54,431 nucleotides of DNA from Exilibacterium sp. (GTDB lineage: Bacteria; Pseudomonadota; Gammaproteobacteria; Pseudomonadales; Cellvibrionaceae), in the NCBI GenBank assembly GCA_028280195.1, contig JANQMH010000028.1:1-54431 (forward strand), written 5' to 3'. Each line of letters opens with the position of its first letter. Within the stretch, counting starts at the first letter, position 1. The position numbers were made by a program, and so were the translations under genes. Below the pieces are notes generated by a model. It made no database searches, was not told where the DNA came from, and saw nothing but the letters and a program-made list of their open reading frames with translations. Of the stretch, positions 18,738 to 28,290 are shown piece after piece.

Positions 18738-19679
18738 CTATTGCACCGCCACTGCGCCCTGGCCATAGCGGGTTTTGACCAGCTTGCGCTTGCGCCGGCT
18801 GATGGGAATGCGCAGGCCGTTGGACATCACACAACTCGCTTCACTGCCGGCGATGGCGACCCGCTGCAGGTGCTTGTGAGCCACCCAGTGTGAGCGATGC
18901 ACCAGCATGCCCTCAGCGTCGAGGGCGGCGGCGATATCGCGCAGATTGCCGAGCACCAGCACCCTGCCCTGCGTGGTGTACACATGCAGATAGTGAAGAT
19001 CAGAGGAAATGGCAATGATATTCCTGCCCAGCACATCCGGCAGCGAGCGGTAGAATTGCGCCAGCACTGCCTGCCGCGCAGCGGCGGCGGTCTCCTCGGC
19101 GGCGGTTTCCGGCGCCGCCGGCCGGGCATCGCGGCAAAGCCGCACACCGCCCCCGCCCACTTTGGGATAACCGCCGGGACCCGGGTCAGAAGGCGGAGAG
19201 GGGCCCTGCAGCTGCGGTTTCCCCAGCAGTAGAGGCAGGTTGATCGCCAGCCAGCAGGCGACGAACGGCGGCATGATCTCCAGCCACTCCACCAGCAGGG
19301 CCCGCCAGATGCCGGCGGCGGCGAATTCATCGAGCCGGCTGTCGGGAACTTCCGTGCCCAGCACCGGAAACAGCCCCTCGATACCCGAATACCAGGGCGT
19401 CACCAGCACTGACCCCAACAGGCCGCTGAGTACAATCGCGGCCATCACGGGCAACTTCAACGCCAGCCTGCGGCTGATCAGATAACTGGCGAACCAGACA
19501 CCACCGAGGCCGACACCAATATGCAGCAGCCAGTACAGCGAACGTTGCCAGACATTCAAGCCCTGCGATGCTTCAGGCCGTATCATCACAAACAGGACCA
19601 GCAGCACGGCGCCGGCCAGCGGCAATATGCGCCGCAGCGGCAACACACCCAAAACCGTTCCATTCGTAACTGCCTGCAC
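18738..19679 (-). CDS. Membrane-anchored LytTR transcriptional regulator
   Basis: Protein of 313 residues with an N-terminal membrane domain of about four hydrophobic helices (residues 15-160), a proline/glycine-rich linker near 175-190 and a C-terminal LytTR DNA-binding domain from about 210. The last is shown by NIIAISSDLHYLHVYTTQ, LRDIAAAL and VHRSHWVAHKHLQRV. Such one-component membrane LytTR proteins sense a signal at the inner membrane, but the signal and targets are unknown. It is followed on the same strand by the two thioesterase genes. Confidence 0.88.
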   Translation of the reverse strand: MQAVTNGTVLGVLPLRRILPLAGAVLLVLFVMIRPEASQGLNVWQRSLYWLLHIGVGLGGVWFASYLISRRLALKLPVMAAIVLSGLLGSVLVTPWYSGIEGLFPVLGTEVPDSRLDEFAAAGIWRALLVEWLEIMPPFVACWLAINLPLLLGKPQLQGPSPPSDPGPGGYPKVGGGGVRLCRDARPAAPETAAEETAAAARQAVLAQFYRSLPDVLGRNIIAISSDLHYLHVYTTQGRVLVLGNLRDIAAALDAEGMLVHRSHWVAHKHLQRVAIAGSEASCVMSNGLRIPISRRKRKLVKTRYGQGAVAVQ

Positions 19680-20373
19680 TGTACCTGCCTCAATTGTGCG
19701 GATCGGGTGCGGATGAAAATATATAAAGCGCAGTCACACCCAACTCGGCGCCCCCGACAAACCCTATCTGCCTGCTGTCGCGCCACTTTATCAGCGCCAC
19801 CGGCTCCAGTTCAACGCCGTATTCACCGGCGCTGCCTCACTGCGCCGCCTATTCGGTCCCAGCGCCGGCGGCAAAAGCCGAGCTGCTGCCGTTAAAGATC
19901 GCGATAACCGCATTGCCACAGTCTCCTGATTATAGAACTGCCCGGGGCCGGCTATGGCGGTGGAAACAGTAGCTGTCGGATAAGTCGTCGGCAGCCGGTT
20001 TTGCATGAACGCGCGGTTTTTTGCATCAGTGGCGGCCCCTCTCTCCCCGCAGCTCTTGCCAGGGTCGATGACAATCGTCTCAGCACTCACCCGGCCCGCA
20101 TCAATCTGACATCTTTTTCCACTTTCAATGGCTGCAAAATGGCCGCAAATCATTTTGTGTTTTGGGGCAAACCGCAACTGTTTTTTCCGGCGCCCGCAAG
20201 CCGAAATCAAAGTTTTTAAATCTGTCAACCCTTGTTACGCCACTGTCACACCGCGCTTGCTACTATCCCGTTCACTCAATCAGGTATGTTGGCCCGGGCG
20301 GCGTTACTTGACCGGCACTGCTCGGGCAGCATTACTACAGGTGGACAAACCAAGGCTTCACAGTGGAGTGGAA
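19680..20373. other. 694-bp gap between LytTR gene and RND operon
   Basis: No convincing gene. Open frames here lack ribosome-binding sites and protein-like composition. It should hold the divergent promoters of the LytTR gene and of the RND operon. A weak sigma70-like pair, TTGACC (20308-20313) and TTACTA (20332-20337) with an 18-nt spacer, lies 37 bp before the operon start. Confidence 0.5.
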
Positions 20374-21309
20374 ATGATGATTAAAAAGAGTGCGGCGCTG
20401 AGTTTGCTTGCGATCAGTCAAGTAACTGCGGCGATAGATATGCAGGAAGCTCAACGGTTGATTGCGACGGAATATGAAGACGCAAAGGCAACTGAAATCA
20501 GGGAAGTACAAAAAGGAGGCGACAAATTCTACGAAATCGAATTTGTCCGCCAGAACACCGAATACGAAGCCCTGGTAACACCGCAAGGCAGAATCGTCGA
20601 TATCTCCGAAGACGGCGGCGGACCGCCGTTGATCATCGGCGCAGCGGTAATCTTCGACGATACCGTATACCGCGATCTCGACAGCCAGGTAATACCGGTG
20701 CCGGTAATATACGGCGATATCGGTAATTTCTGGTTTCGGGGTATCAGTTTTGGCTACTACCTGTATGACGACAACGATGTAAAAATCTCGCCGATGATTC
20801 AGATCAACCCGGGAGACGGTTACGAAGAGGACGATGTGAAGTCCGGCAGCAGACTCTACGACGGCCTGGAAGACCGGGAGCTCACCGTCGATTTCGGCGT
20901 CAACTTCGAATACGATATGGGTTGGGCAGAGGCTGAGGTCAGCCTGCTGGCCGATGTCTCCGGTGAGCATGACGGCTGGACCGCGGCATTCTCCCTGGGC
21001 AAAACCTATAATCCGACCAACACCCTCAGCGTGGTGCCTTCGATCAGCGCGATCTATCGCGATGACAAGGTCAACCAGTACTTTTACGGTGTCGAACCGC
21101 AATTCGAGACAGATTTCCGGCCCGCCTACGAGGCAGATGGCGGTATCGACTATGAAATCGGCGTTTTCACAACCTGGATGTTTACCGATCGCTGGTATCT
21201 CTACGGCAGCGCCTCCTACACGCTGGTTGATGACGAAGTGGATTCCAGCCCTCTGGTTGACAGCGATAACAGTGTTTCAGCCATATTCGGTATAGGATAT
21301 GTGTTTTAG
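20374..21309 (+). CDS. MipA/OmpV-type outer-membrane protein with PepSY-like N-terminus
   Basis: Predicted outer-membrane protein of 311 residues, started at the ATG pair following GGAG (20365-20368). A signal peptide ends at about TAA (residues 18-20). Residues 21-75 (DMQEAQRLIATEYEDAKATEIREVQ..FYEIEFVRQNTEYEALVTPQGRIVDI) look like a PepSY domain. The remainder is a beta-barrel of the MipA/OmpV type (GNFWFRGISFGYYLY, terminal GYVF). It is the first gene of the RND operon and its stop overlaps the start of the outer-membrane factor by 11 bases. The PepSY-barrel combination is unusual; the role is unclear. Confidence 0.7.
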   Translation: MMIKKSAALSLLAISQVTAAIDMQEAQRLIATEYEDAKATEIREVQKGGDKFYEIEFVRQNTEYEALVTPQGRIVDISEDGGGPPLIIGAAVIFDDTVYRDLDSQVIPVPVIYGDIGNFWFRGISFGYYLYDDNDVKISPMIQINPGDGYEEDDVKSGSRLYDGLEDRELTVDFGVNFEYDMGWAEAEVSLLADVSGEHDGWTAAFSLGKTYNPTNTLSVVPSISAIYRDDKVNQYFYGVEPQFETDFRPAYEADGGIDYEIGVFTTWMFTDRWYLYGSASYTLVDDEVDSSPLVDSDNSVSAIFGIGYVF

Positions 21310-22675
21310 GCATGCTTGTTTGTTCACTGGCATACTGGCACTGGCGGCGTGCAGCAACGCCCCGGTGCCGCACGATCCCTCGGCCCTGTCTTTTGCGCTG
21401 AACCCGCAATGGCAGTACGCTGAAAAAACTGCCACCGGCGATCACCGCGAGCTGGGCTGGCTGGCACAGCTGGATTCACCAGCGCTGTACACGCTGGTGG
21501 ATCAGGTGATCGACGGCAATCCCAACTTGAATATCCTGCGGCAGAGGCTGGCGGTAGCCGGCTTCGAAGTTACCCGGGTGCGCACCGACAGATTGCCGAG
21601 CATCGACGCCAATCTGTCATCAGAGCGCTCCGTCGGCGTACCCGGCCAGCCGGAGGGCAATCTGTCAACGCTGGAGCTGGACACGAGCTGGGAACTCGAC
21701 CTGTGGGGACGCCGCGCCTCGCTGGAACAGGCGGCGCGCATTCGCCAGATCAGCGCGCAACAGAACTTTCAATACGAAGTGTTTTCGATCGTCGCTCAGA
21801 TCACCCAATTGTGGCTTACCTTTGTAGAACAATCGCAGCTGGTGGAGTTGAACAGACAGGCAATCGCCAACTGGCAGCGCATCAGAACATCCGTCGGCAG
21901 GGACTACCGCGGCGGCATTGCCAGCGCCGGAGACTTTCAGGCGGTAGAGATTGATTTTGCCAACGCCAATGTCGAGTTCTATCTGTCGCAGCGCCAACTG
22001 GGCGAAACCACCAGGCAACTGAAGGTATTGATTGGCGCCTACCCCGATGACCGCGCCGGCGACTGGCTGGCCGAATTGCCTGCGATGCCGGATATCATCG
22101 CCCTGGAAGCACCCGCAACACTGCTGATGACAAGACCTGACCTGCTCAGCGCCAGCGCCGATCTCGCCGCAGCCGATGCCGAGGCGGAAGCGGCTTACCG
22201 GGCTTTGTATCCGAACGTAACACTGCAGCTGGTACCGCAATTGCTTTCCGGGGAATTTGCCAGGTTCAGCAATACCGAACGGGTATTCAGCGCGGAGATC
22301 GGTGTGCTGCAAACCATCTTTTCCCGCAACAGGTTGATTGCCGAAAAAGACATTGCGCTTTCAGCCGCCGTACAGGCATTCTGGGCCTACAACCAGGCGG
22401 TACTGCTTGCCTACCGGGAACTTGAGCAGGTACTGCACAACGGCATTCAGTTAAAAAAGGAAGTTGAGGCGGCCAGGCAGGCCCGCCGCTCGGCCCGCCT
22501 AGCGGCCCGCTTCGACAGAGATGCATACCGCCAGGGACTGAAGTCCCTGGCGGACTACCTGTTCAGTGAGCGGCGGGCCATTGACACGAGCAAACTGTAC
22601 CTGGGCAAGCAGGCGCAGAGTCTGCGCAACTGGGTCGCCCTGCAGCTGGCGCTGGGCAGGCCCTATCAAACCTGA
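21299..22675 (+). CDS. RND efflux outer-membrane factor lipoprotein (TolC/NodT-like)
   Basis: Outer-membrane channel of a tripartite efflux pump, 458 residues. The N-terminus contains a lipobox (ILALAACSN, Cys18), so it is a lipoprotein as in the NodT/OprM group. Two outer-membrane-efflux repeats are seen, beginning PALYTLVDQVIDGNPNLNILRQ and MTRPDLLSASADLAAADAEAE, with the signature SWELDLWGRRASLEQA. It is co-transcribed with the adaptor and permease genes downstream. Confidence 0.92.
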   Translation: MCFRHACLFTGILALAACSNAPVPHDPSALSFALNPQWQYAEKTATGDHRELGWLAQLDSPALYTLVDQVIDGNPNLNILRQRLAVAGFEVTRVRTDRLPSIDANLSSERSVGVPGQPEGNLSTLELDTSWELDLWGRRASLEQAARIRQISAQQNFQYEVFSIVAQITQLWLTFVEQSQLVELNRQAIANWQRIRTSVGRDYRGGIASAGDFQAVEIDFANANVEFYLSQRQLGETTRQLKVLIGAYPDDRAGDWLAELPAMPDIIALEAPATLLMTRPDLLSASADLAAADAEAEAAYRALYPNVTLQLVPQLLSGEFARFSNTERVFSAEIGVLQTIFSRNRLIAEKDIALSAAVQAFWAYNQAVLLAYRELEQVLHNGIQLKKEVEAARQARRSARLAARFDRDAYRQGLKSLADYLFSERRAIDTSKLYLGKQAQSLRNWVALQLALGRPYQT

Positions 22676-22724
22676 CCCGCGATGACGCCAATGACCCCGA
22701 CTCCCCGATTCTGAATGCATTATC

Positions 22725-23954
22725 ATGATAAAACACTCGCCCAAAGCCTGGTCTGTTCTAGCCCTGTTTTTTTTATCGACAGTGTTACTGTGGCGGACCT
22801 TCGATACCGATGAGCGCATCATGCAAACGGCGGTCTCAAGCCAATCGGAACTCGCCGCGGCCGACACCGACAGCAGAGCAACCGGCTTCGAGGTCGTAGC
22901 CCGAAAGTTTGACAGGCAGTTCAGCTCCCGCTCCATTACCGCTTACGGGGAATCGCTGGCCCACCAGACCAGCGAGCTGAACGCCCGCGTCGGTGGCATG
23001 ATCGTGGAGCTGGACCCGAGTTTCGAGTTGGGCCGCAAGGTGCAAAAAGGGCAGACCCTGGTCAAACTGGACGATACCGACTACCGCTTCGCGCTGGCGC
23101 AAGCCGAGCAGGCCGTCGCCGACGCCGAGCGAACCCTGCTGCAGCAACAGGTTTCCAGCGAGCGTGCCCGGGAGGAGTGGTTCTTGACCAATACCGAACA
23201 GCCGACGGCGCTGGTATTGCAGCTGCCACAGCTGCAGGCGGCCAAGGCGCAGGTGAACAGTGCCCGCCTGCAGCTGCGTAAAGCGGAGCACGACCTCGCC
23301 TCCGCCACCATTGTCGCGCCCTTTACCGGCTGGGTCAGAGTACGCCGGGCAAGCCTCGGAAACCTGGTCTCAGCCGGCACTTCGGTGGGACAACTGCTGG
23401 CCGCCGACAAGGTGCTGGTGAATATCTCCCTGTCGCAAAACCAGGCCAATCTCCTGGCGCGGCAAAACAACTATCAACTTGACAGTAAGGTAGTACTGGA
23501 AGCCGTTCGGCCACAGATGCAATTGCCCGACGGTTTAACGCAGCTACAGGAGCAACAGCCGCAAATATGGCAGTTGAGCGGACTGAGACTCAGCCCCGAT
23601 ATCGACCCGGCAACCCGGCAGATCGTCGCCCAGGGCATTTATCTCAGCGCAAACAGCGCCGGTGTCGAAGACGTCTCACCGCTGAAGCCGGGTATTTTCC
23701 TCAAAGCGCATATCCAAATTGAGCAACAGCAAAATCTGTTCGGCGTACCACTTTCGGCACTTACCGCCCAGGGCAGCCTTTTCGTGCTGGAGGAGAACCA
23801 CATCGCCGAGATCGCACCGGCAATCAAGTTTCGCAACGACGAGACTGTCTATGTGGATATAGCGGGGAAAAACAGTATCTGCCTGGTCACCGAGCAGGCC
23901 AATCAATTCTGGCATGGTCTGCCGGCATTTGGAGTCAGCTGTGAAAGCGATTGA
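22725..23954 (+). CDS. RND efflux periplasmic adaptor subunit (HlyD family)
   Basis: Membrane-fusion protein of 409 residues linking permease and channel. An N-terminal membrane anchor (VLALFFLSTVLLWRTF) is followed by a lipoyl-like half (LNARVGGMIVELDPSFELGR.. KGQTLVKLDDTDYRFALAQA), a coiled-coil hairpin rich in alanine and glutamine (residues 120-180) and the second lipoyl half (ATIVAPFTGWVRVRRASLGNLV). No strong Shine-Dalgarno precedes the ATG; the gene starts 49 bp after the channel gene. Confidence 0.92.
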   Translation: MIKHSPKAWSVLALFFLSTVLLWRTFDTDERIMQTAVSSQSELAAADTDSRATGFEVVARKFDRQFSSRSITAYGESLAHQTSELNARVGGMIVELDPSFELGRKVQKGQTLVKLDDTDYRFALAQAEQAVADAERTLLQQQVSSERAREEWFLTNTEQPTALVLQLPQLQAAKAQVNSARLQLRKAEHDLASATIVAPFTGWVRVRRASLGNLVSAGTSVGQLLAADKVLVNISLSQNQANLLARQNNYQLDSKVVLEAVRPQMQLPDGLTQLQEQQPQIWQLSGLRLSPDIDPATRQIVAQGIYLSANSAGVEDVSPLKPGIFLKAHIQIEQQQNLFGVPLSALTAQGSLFVLEENHIAEIAPAIKFRNDETVYVDIAGKNSICLVTEQANQFWHGLPAFGVSCESD

Positions 23955-26900
23955 TCGCACCGGACCGGTCGCCTGGTTCATTCTCAACCCGGTCGCCAGC
24001 AAAATTTTGCTGGCCATTGTCATCATGGTGGGCATCACCGGCCTGTTCGGCCTGCGCCAGGAAGTGTTCCCGCCCTTTGCGCCCAACCGGGTGGATATGA
24101 CCATGCTCGTCAGAGGCGCCTCTCCGGCAGAAGTGGAGCTGCAGGTGATTCGCAAGATCGAGCAGCAACTGGCGGATTTAGACGGTATAGAACGGGTAGT
24201 GGCGACGGCCTATCAGGATCGGGCGCAGGTGCAAATTGAACTGGCCAGTGACGCCGAGCCGGCCAAAATGCTAACGCTGATAAAGTCCCGCGTCGACGGT
24301 ATCAGCTCATTCCCCGTCTATGCGGAGCGGCCGGCCTTCAATATCCCGCGCACAACCGGGCCTTTCATGCTGGTGAATGTAAGCGGCGAGCTACCGGTCG
24401 AAGTGTTGCATCAGCAGGCACTGACACTGGTAAAAGCGCTTTCGCTGATCCCCGGCATCAGTTACGCGGAAATTGCCAACGAACCGGAAATGCAGGTAAG
24501 TGTTGAAGTGCCGCCACAGACTCTGCATTCACTACAACTCAGTCTGGCGGACATCGCCCGCGCCATCGATGCCTATTCTCTCAATATCAGCGTCGGTGAT
24601 ATGGAAACCCGGGACGGTGTATTGTCGCTGCGCAGCGACAGTCTGGCCTTGAGTCCACAGCAATTCGCCAGGATTCCGATAAAAGCCCTGGGCAACGGCG
24701 TGTCGCTGAGGCTGGGCGAAATTGCCGCAGTCAGGGTAGAGCCGGTCAAAACCTATTCAATCTCACGCTTCAACGGCACCCCAAGCCTGGAGCTGGCGCT
24801 ATACCGCGACAGCAATACCAGCTTGTCCCGCGCCAGCGAGCAGGTCAGGCGTTTCCTCGCCGACTATCAACAAAAGCTGGGAGACAACCTGACCGTAACC
24901 GCCTGGAAAGACGATTCCCGCGAGTTTACCTCCCGCACCAGCCTGCTGCTGTCCAACGGTATCAGCGGCTTCATCATCATCTGCGTCTTATTGGGGACTT
25001 TCATACATATCCGTGTGGCACTGTGGACGGCATTCAGCATTCCGGTGGCGATGCTGGGTGCGCTCGGTATTATGCATCTGAGCGGTTTGGACATCAGCCT
25101 CAACGCTATCACACTTTTCGGCTTTCTGATTGCCGCTGGCATTCTGGTGGACGATAACCTGGTAATCGGGGAAAGCATTTATCAGCAGACCAAAATGCAC
25201 GGCCATTCCCCCGACAGTGTCATCGCCGGCGCAAAGCGGGTCGCGACACCGGCGACCCTGGGCGCCCTTACCAGTGTGGCGGCTTTTTTCCCGCTGACAT
25301 TGACCGAGGGCGAAATCGGCAGCCGCATGGGCGGCATCGGCGTGGTGGTAATCTGCTGCCTGCTGGCCTCGCTGCTGGAATCAAAACTCATCCTGCCGAG
25401 TCACCTGTTGCGGCCGGGCAAAAAAATTCGCGGCACGAACTGGTACAGCCGATACCAGCAGGCGGCCAATGGCTGGCTGGAGAACTTTACCAACACCACT
25501 TATCGAAAAAACCTCTTGCGGGTGTTACAGAAGCCATGGCATCTGCTCGCAACGATGGCGATACTGTTCGCGTTAAGCATCTTTGCCATCAGCAGCGGTT
25601 ATATCCGCACCACGGTTTTACCGGACATTGCCGACTACGAGATTGACGGCATATTCAATATCAACACCAACTTGAGCCGCGCCCAGAGAGAGTGGGTGGC
25701 AGACCGCATCAGCGCCAGCCTGGAAAAGACCAGCGACGAAATCAAACAGCAGTTCGATCTGGATTACGATCCGGTCATGCAACACAGCATGGCCATCAAC
25801 ACTGAGACCATTACCCTGGCGGTGGAGATAGATCACAGTGAGAACGCTCCCTTTGACGCCCATGAGGTGGCTGCCCACTGGCGCGGCAATATCCCGCAGC
25901 TGACAGAGATAACGGCAGCGGCGATTGCCTCCGGCCCGGGGTCCGACGAGCAGGTGGCGCTACAATTGAGCAGCGATAATCCCCTTACCCTGGAACTGGC
26001 GAAAGAGGATTTGAAAAAGCACCTGCAGGGCATCGACGGCGTGGTCGATATCCGTGACACCGCGACGGTCAAGAGCAAAACGATTCGCGTAGACAGCACA
26101 CCGCAGGGCGAGGCCCTGGGTGCCAGCCAGCGCTGGCTCAGCGAGCAGGTTCGAGCAGCATTTTACGGCATTGAGGCTCAGAGAGTGCAAAGCGGCGAAA
26201 GGGAGTGGCGGGTAATGGTGAGTTATCCGCAGGAGGACCGCAACGACCTGGCCGATCTGATGGACATGAGGGTGACAATGCCCGGGGGTGAATTCGTATC
26301 GCTGTCGCTGGTAGGCGAAACCCGCAACAGCCAGACTGAAACGAAAATCATCCGTATCGATTCCCGCCAGTCCGTGACCGTTTATGCCAATACCCTCAAA
26401 GGCTTCGATGCGGAATCCATTACCGAAACTGTGGCCGAGGAGTATATGCCGCTATTGGCGCAGCAGTATACCGATCTGAGTTTCAGCATCGAAGGTCAGG
26501 CAAAGGAAGCGGCTAAATCCATCGTCAGTTTAATCAGCGCAGGTATGGTGGCACTGTTTGTCTGTTTTGCACTGATGGCCATACCCATGCAGTCTTTCCG
26601 CTATACCTTGCTGATTTTAGCCGTATTGCCTCTGGGGCTTATCGGCACGGTTCTGGGGCACCTGTTGATCGACATTCCCTACAGCCTGATTTCAATGTTC
26701 GGCCTGATAGCCCTGATGGGAGTATTGATTAACAACGGCTTACTGCTTATCGATGCCTACCGCAGTAAACTCGACCAGGGCGTGGAAAAAACCACCGCCA
26801 TTGTCGAGTCCTGCCTGCGGCGGTTTCGTCCGATCGTACTCACATCAGCCACAACTTTTGCCGGGTTGATGCCACTGCTGTGGGAGTCAGACCCGGAGGC

Positions 26901-27069
26901 ACTGTGGCTGGTCCCGATTGCCGTCTCTCTGGGAATCGGCGTTCTGGCCGGCACCGCATTGACCCTGCTGGTACTGCCGGTTTTGCTGAAACTGACCCCG
27001 GCGGAAAAAGGCGCTGGGGAAGTTGCCAAGGCTGATCGCTACCAGCAGCAGGCGACCCTCGGCAGTTAG
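23941..27069 (+). CDS. RND efflux permease
   Basis: Inner-membrane proton-driven pump of 1042 residues (AcrB/HAE1-like superfamily). A GTG start at 23941 is preferred because GGAG lies six bases upstream; it overlaps the adaptor stop by 14 bases. Domain order is TM1 (FILNPVASKILLAIVIMVGI), first periplasmic loop, TM2-6 with the proton-relay pair in GILVDDNLVIGE (about residues 405-406), second loop and TM7-12. The substrate cannot be read. Closeness to the polyketide cluster suggests, but does not show, a role in its export. Confidence 0.92.
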   Translation: MKAIDRTGPVAWFILNPVASKILLAIVIMVGITGLFGLRQEVFPPFAPNRVDMTMLVRGASPAEVELQVIRKIEQQLADLDGIERVVATAYQDRAQVQIELASDAEPAKMLTLIKSRVDGISSFPVYAERPAFNIPRTTGPFMLVNVSGELPVEVLHQQALTLVKALSLIPGISYAEIANEPEMQVSVEVPPQTLHSLQLSLADIARAIDAYSLNISVGDMETRDGVLSLRSDSLALSPQQFARIPIKALGNGVSLRLGEIAAVRVEPVKTYSISRFNGTPSLELALYRDSNTSLSRASEQVRRFLADYQQKLGDNLTVTAWKDDSREFTSRTSLLLSNGISGFIIICVLLGTFIHIRVALWTAFSIPVAMLGALGIMHLSGLDISLNAITLFGFLIAAGILVDDNLVIGESIYQQTKMHGHSPDSVIAGAKRVATPATLGALTSVAAFFPLTLTEGEIGSRMGGIGVVVICCLLASLLESKLILPSHLLRPGKKIRGTNWYSRYQQAANGWLENFTNTTYRKNLLRVLQKPWHLLATMAILFALSIFAISSGYIRTTVLPDIADYEIDGIFNINTNLSRAQREWVADRISASLEKTSDEIKQQFDLDYDPVMQHSMAINTETITLAVEIDHSENAPFDAHEVAAHWRGNIPQLTEITAAAIASGPGSDEQVALQLSSDNPLTLELAKEDLKKHLQGIDGVVDIRDTATVKSKTIRVDSTPQGEALGASQRWLSEQVRAAFYGIEAQRVQSGEREWRVMVSYPQEDRNDLADLMDMRVTMPGGEFVSLSLVGETRNSQTETKIIRIDSRQSVTVYANTLKGFDAESITETVAEEYMPLLAQQYTDLSFSIEGQAKEAAKSIVSLISAGMVALFVCFALMAIPMQSFRYTLLILAVLPLGLIGTVLGHLLIDIPYSLISMFGLIALMGVLINNGLLLIDAYRSKLDQGVEKTTAIVESCLRRFRPIVLTSATTFAGLMPLLWESDPEALWLVPIAVSLGIGVLAGTALTLLVLPVLLKLTPAEKGAGEVAKADRYQQQATLGS

Positions 27070-27172
27070 CCAGACAGTCATCACGCTAACCGCGCCCGGC
27101 CACCGCAATAGACTGCCCGTTAGAAAACGTGAACGGCATCACACTTCAGGTGTAGATGGTCTATTATTCATA

Positions 27173-27204
27173 CGGCATTGGGTTTAAGCGGCATTGGGTT
27201 TAAG
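27173..27204. repeat. 16-bp tandem duplication at a convergent junction
   Basis: The unit CGGCATTGGGTTTAAG occurs at 27173-27188 and 27189-27204, followed by a partial third copy (CAGCATTGG). The second copy contains the stop codon of the minus-strand gene that ends at 27200. Confidence 0.85.
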
Positions 27205-27610
27205 CAGCATTGGCACTGAGTTCTTTTCTCGGCCGCAGTAGAAAGACATAGACCAGTGACACCACATAGAGAACCGACAAACTCGGCGCAACGGTAACGA
27301 ATATCTCCGGTGTACCCCGCAAATAGTGCAGATAAACCAACACCACCGTTACCAGCAGGCTGGGGATCAGCGCGGCAAGAACAAATCTCGATAACCTGCT
27401 TTTCCCCAGCGTATACATATATTCCATAAGAACACTGTAGAAAAAAGTGTTGAAAAGAGTAAACAGGAACTGTGTTGTCGTCGCCCGAAATGCAGCTTCG
27501 TGCCCCTCGTGCATATTGGCATAATAGGCCCAGCTGCCCCACAGGGTAGAAAAGAACATGGCATTCACCACACCGCGTTTTACGATTTTACCGATACTAA
27601 AGTAACTCAC
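27200..27610 (-). CDS. Small multi-pass membrane protein, unknown function
   Basis: I do not recognise a family. A GTG start (27608-27610) with GGGAG nine bases upstream gives 136 residues. Four hydrophobic segments are visible: about residues 15-31, 46-66, 75-95 and 104-123. The short polar ends include a C-terminal LLRPRKE. It converges on the RND permease gene and faces away from the polyketide cluster, so there is no evident operon partner. Confidence 0.6.
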   Translation of the reverse strand: MSYFSIGKIVKRGVVNAMFFSTLWGSWAYYANMHEGHEAAFRATTTQFLFTLFNTFFYSVLMEYMYTLGKSRLSRFVLAALIPSLLVTVVLVYLHYLRGTPEIFVTVAPSLSVLYVVSLVYVFLLRPRKELSANAA

Positions 27611-28200
27611 AGACTCTTACTCCCTGGTGAAATAACTCAAACATACGACTCTGATACTTCTGTACTACCTGGACACTACCTGAGTATTAACCGGCAGCCT
27701 TAAAAAGCCCGGTCACACACACTCATATCCGTGAAAAGAATATCCCGGCTTCTGCATCGGAAGAAAACAATTATCACTAACATCAAATAAACAACCGATG
27801 ATTCACCGGTCCGCCGTTGGCAATACCGGACATTATTACACAAGCTGTAAATTTTCTCTCTGCTCAAAGCGATTAGCATGTCACTTCAGCGGATAGTTTT
27901 CACGCACAAAAATGAGTCGCTCCGGGTGAGCACTGATAAAACAAAACAGGATAAAAATGCTGACTTACAAATTCAAAAATCCATCTAAAAAATATCTATA
28001 ATTTCCTCAATAATACTTAAAACCAAAAATCAATATCAAACTTTCACCAGCTGTCGCCAATTACCAATAGATACCGTCAGTAAGAAGTGACAACAGTGTG
28101 AAATTATCACCGAAAAACCAATTATCCATGTGAAAAAAATTTTACTTTTTCAAATCGTATTTTTACATCACATATTGCGGTGAATATATTTTAATACCGT

Positions 28201-28230
28201 TTGACGGTTTACTATAGATATAAGTAGAAT
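28201..28230 (+). promoter_or_regulatory. Candidate promoter of the polyketide operon
   Basis: TTGACG (28201-28206), an 18-nt spacer and TAGAAT (28225-28230) resemble a sigma70 promoter. If used, the transcript would carry a leader of nearly 690 nt before the synthase start. A second, weaker pair, TTGACT (28279-28284) and TAGAAA (28301-28306), lies just downstream. Confidence 0.45.
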
Positions 28231-28259
28231 GTTTTTAACGTGAAAATGTTTTTAACTAT

Positions 28260-28290
28260 TTTGACTTAAGTAACAAGTTTGACTTAAGTA
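28260..28290. promoter_or_regulatory. Paired TTTGACTTAAGTA direct repeats
   Basis: The 13-bp sequence TTTGACTTAAGTA occurs at 28260-28272 and 28278-28290. Each copy contains the 8-bp palindrome ACTTAAGT, with centres 18 bp apart. The placement next to promoter-like sequences makes it a candidate regulator-binding site for the polyketide operon. Confidence 0.5.

Noticed and set aside
19791-20228. Minus-strand open frame of 145 codons in the LytTR/RND gap
   Set aside because: No ribosome-binding site, no secretion or membrane signal and no family resemblance; it lies where divergent promoters are expected.
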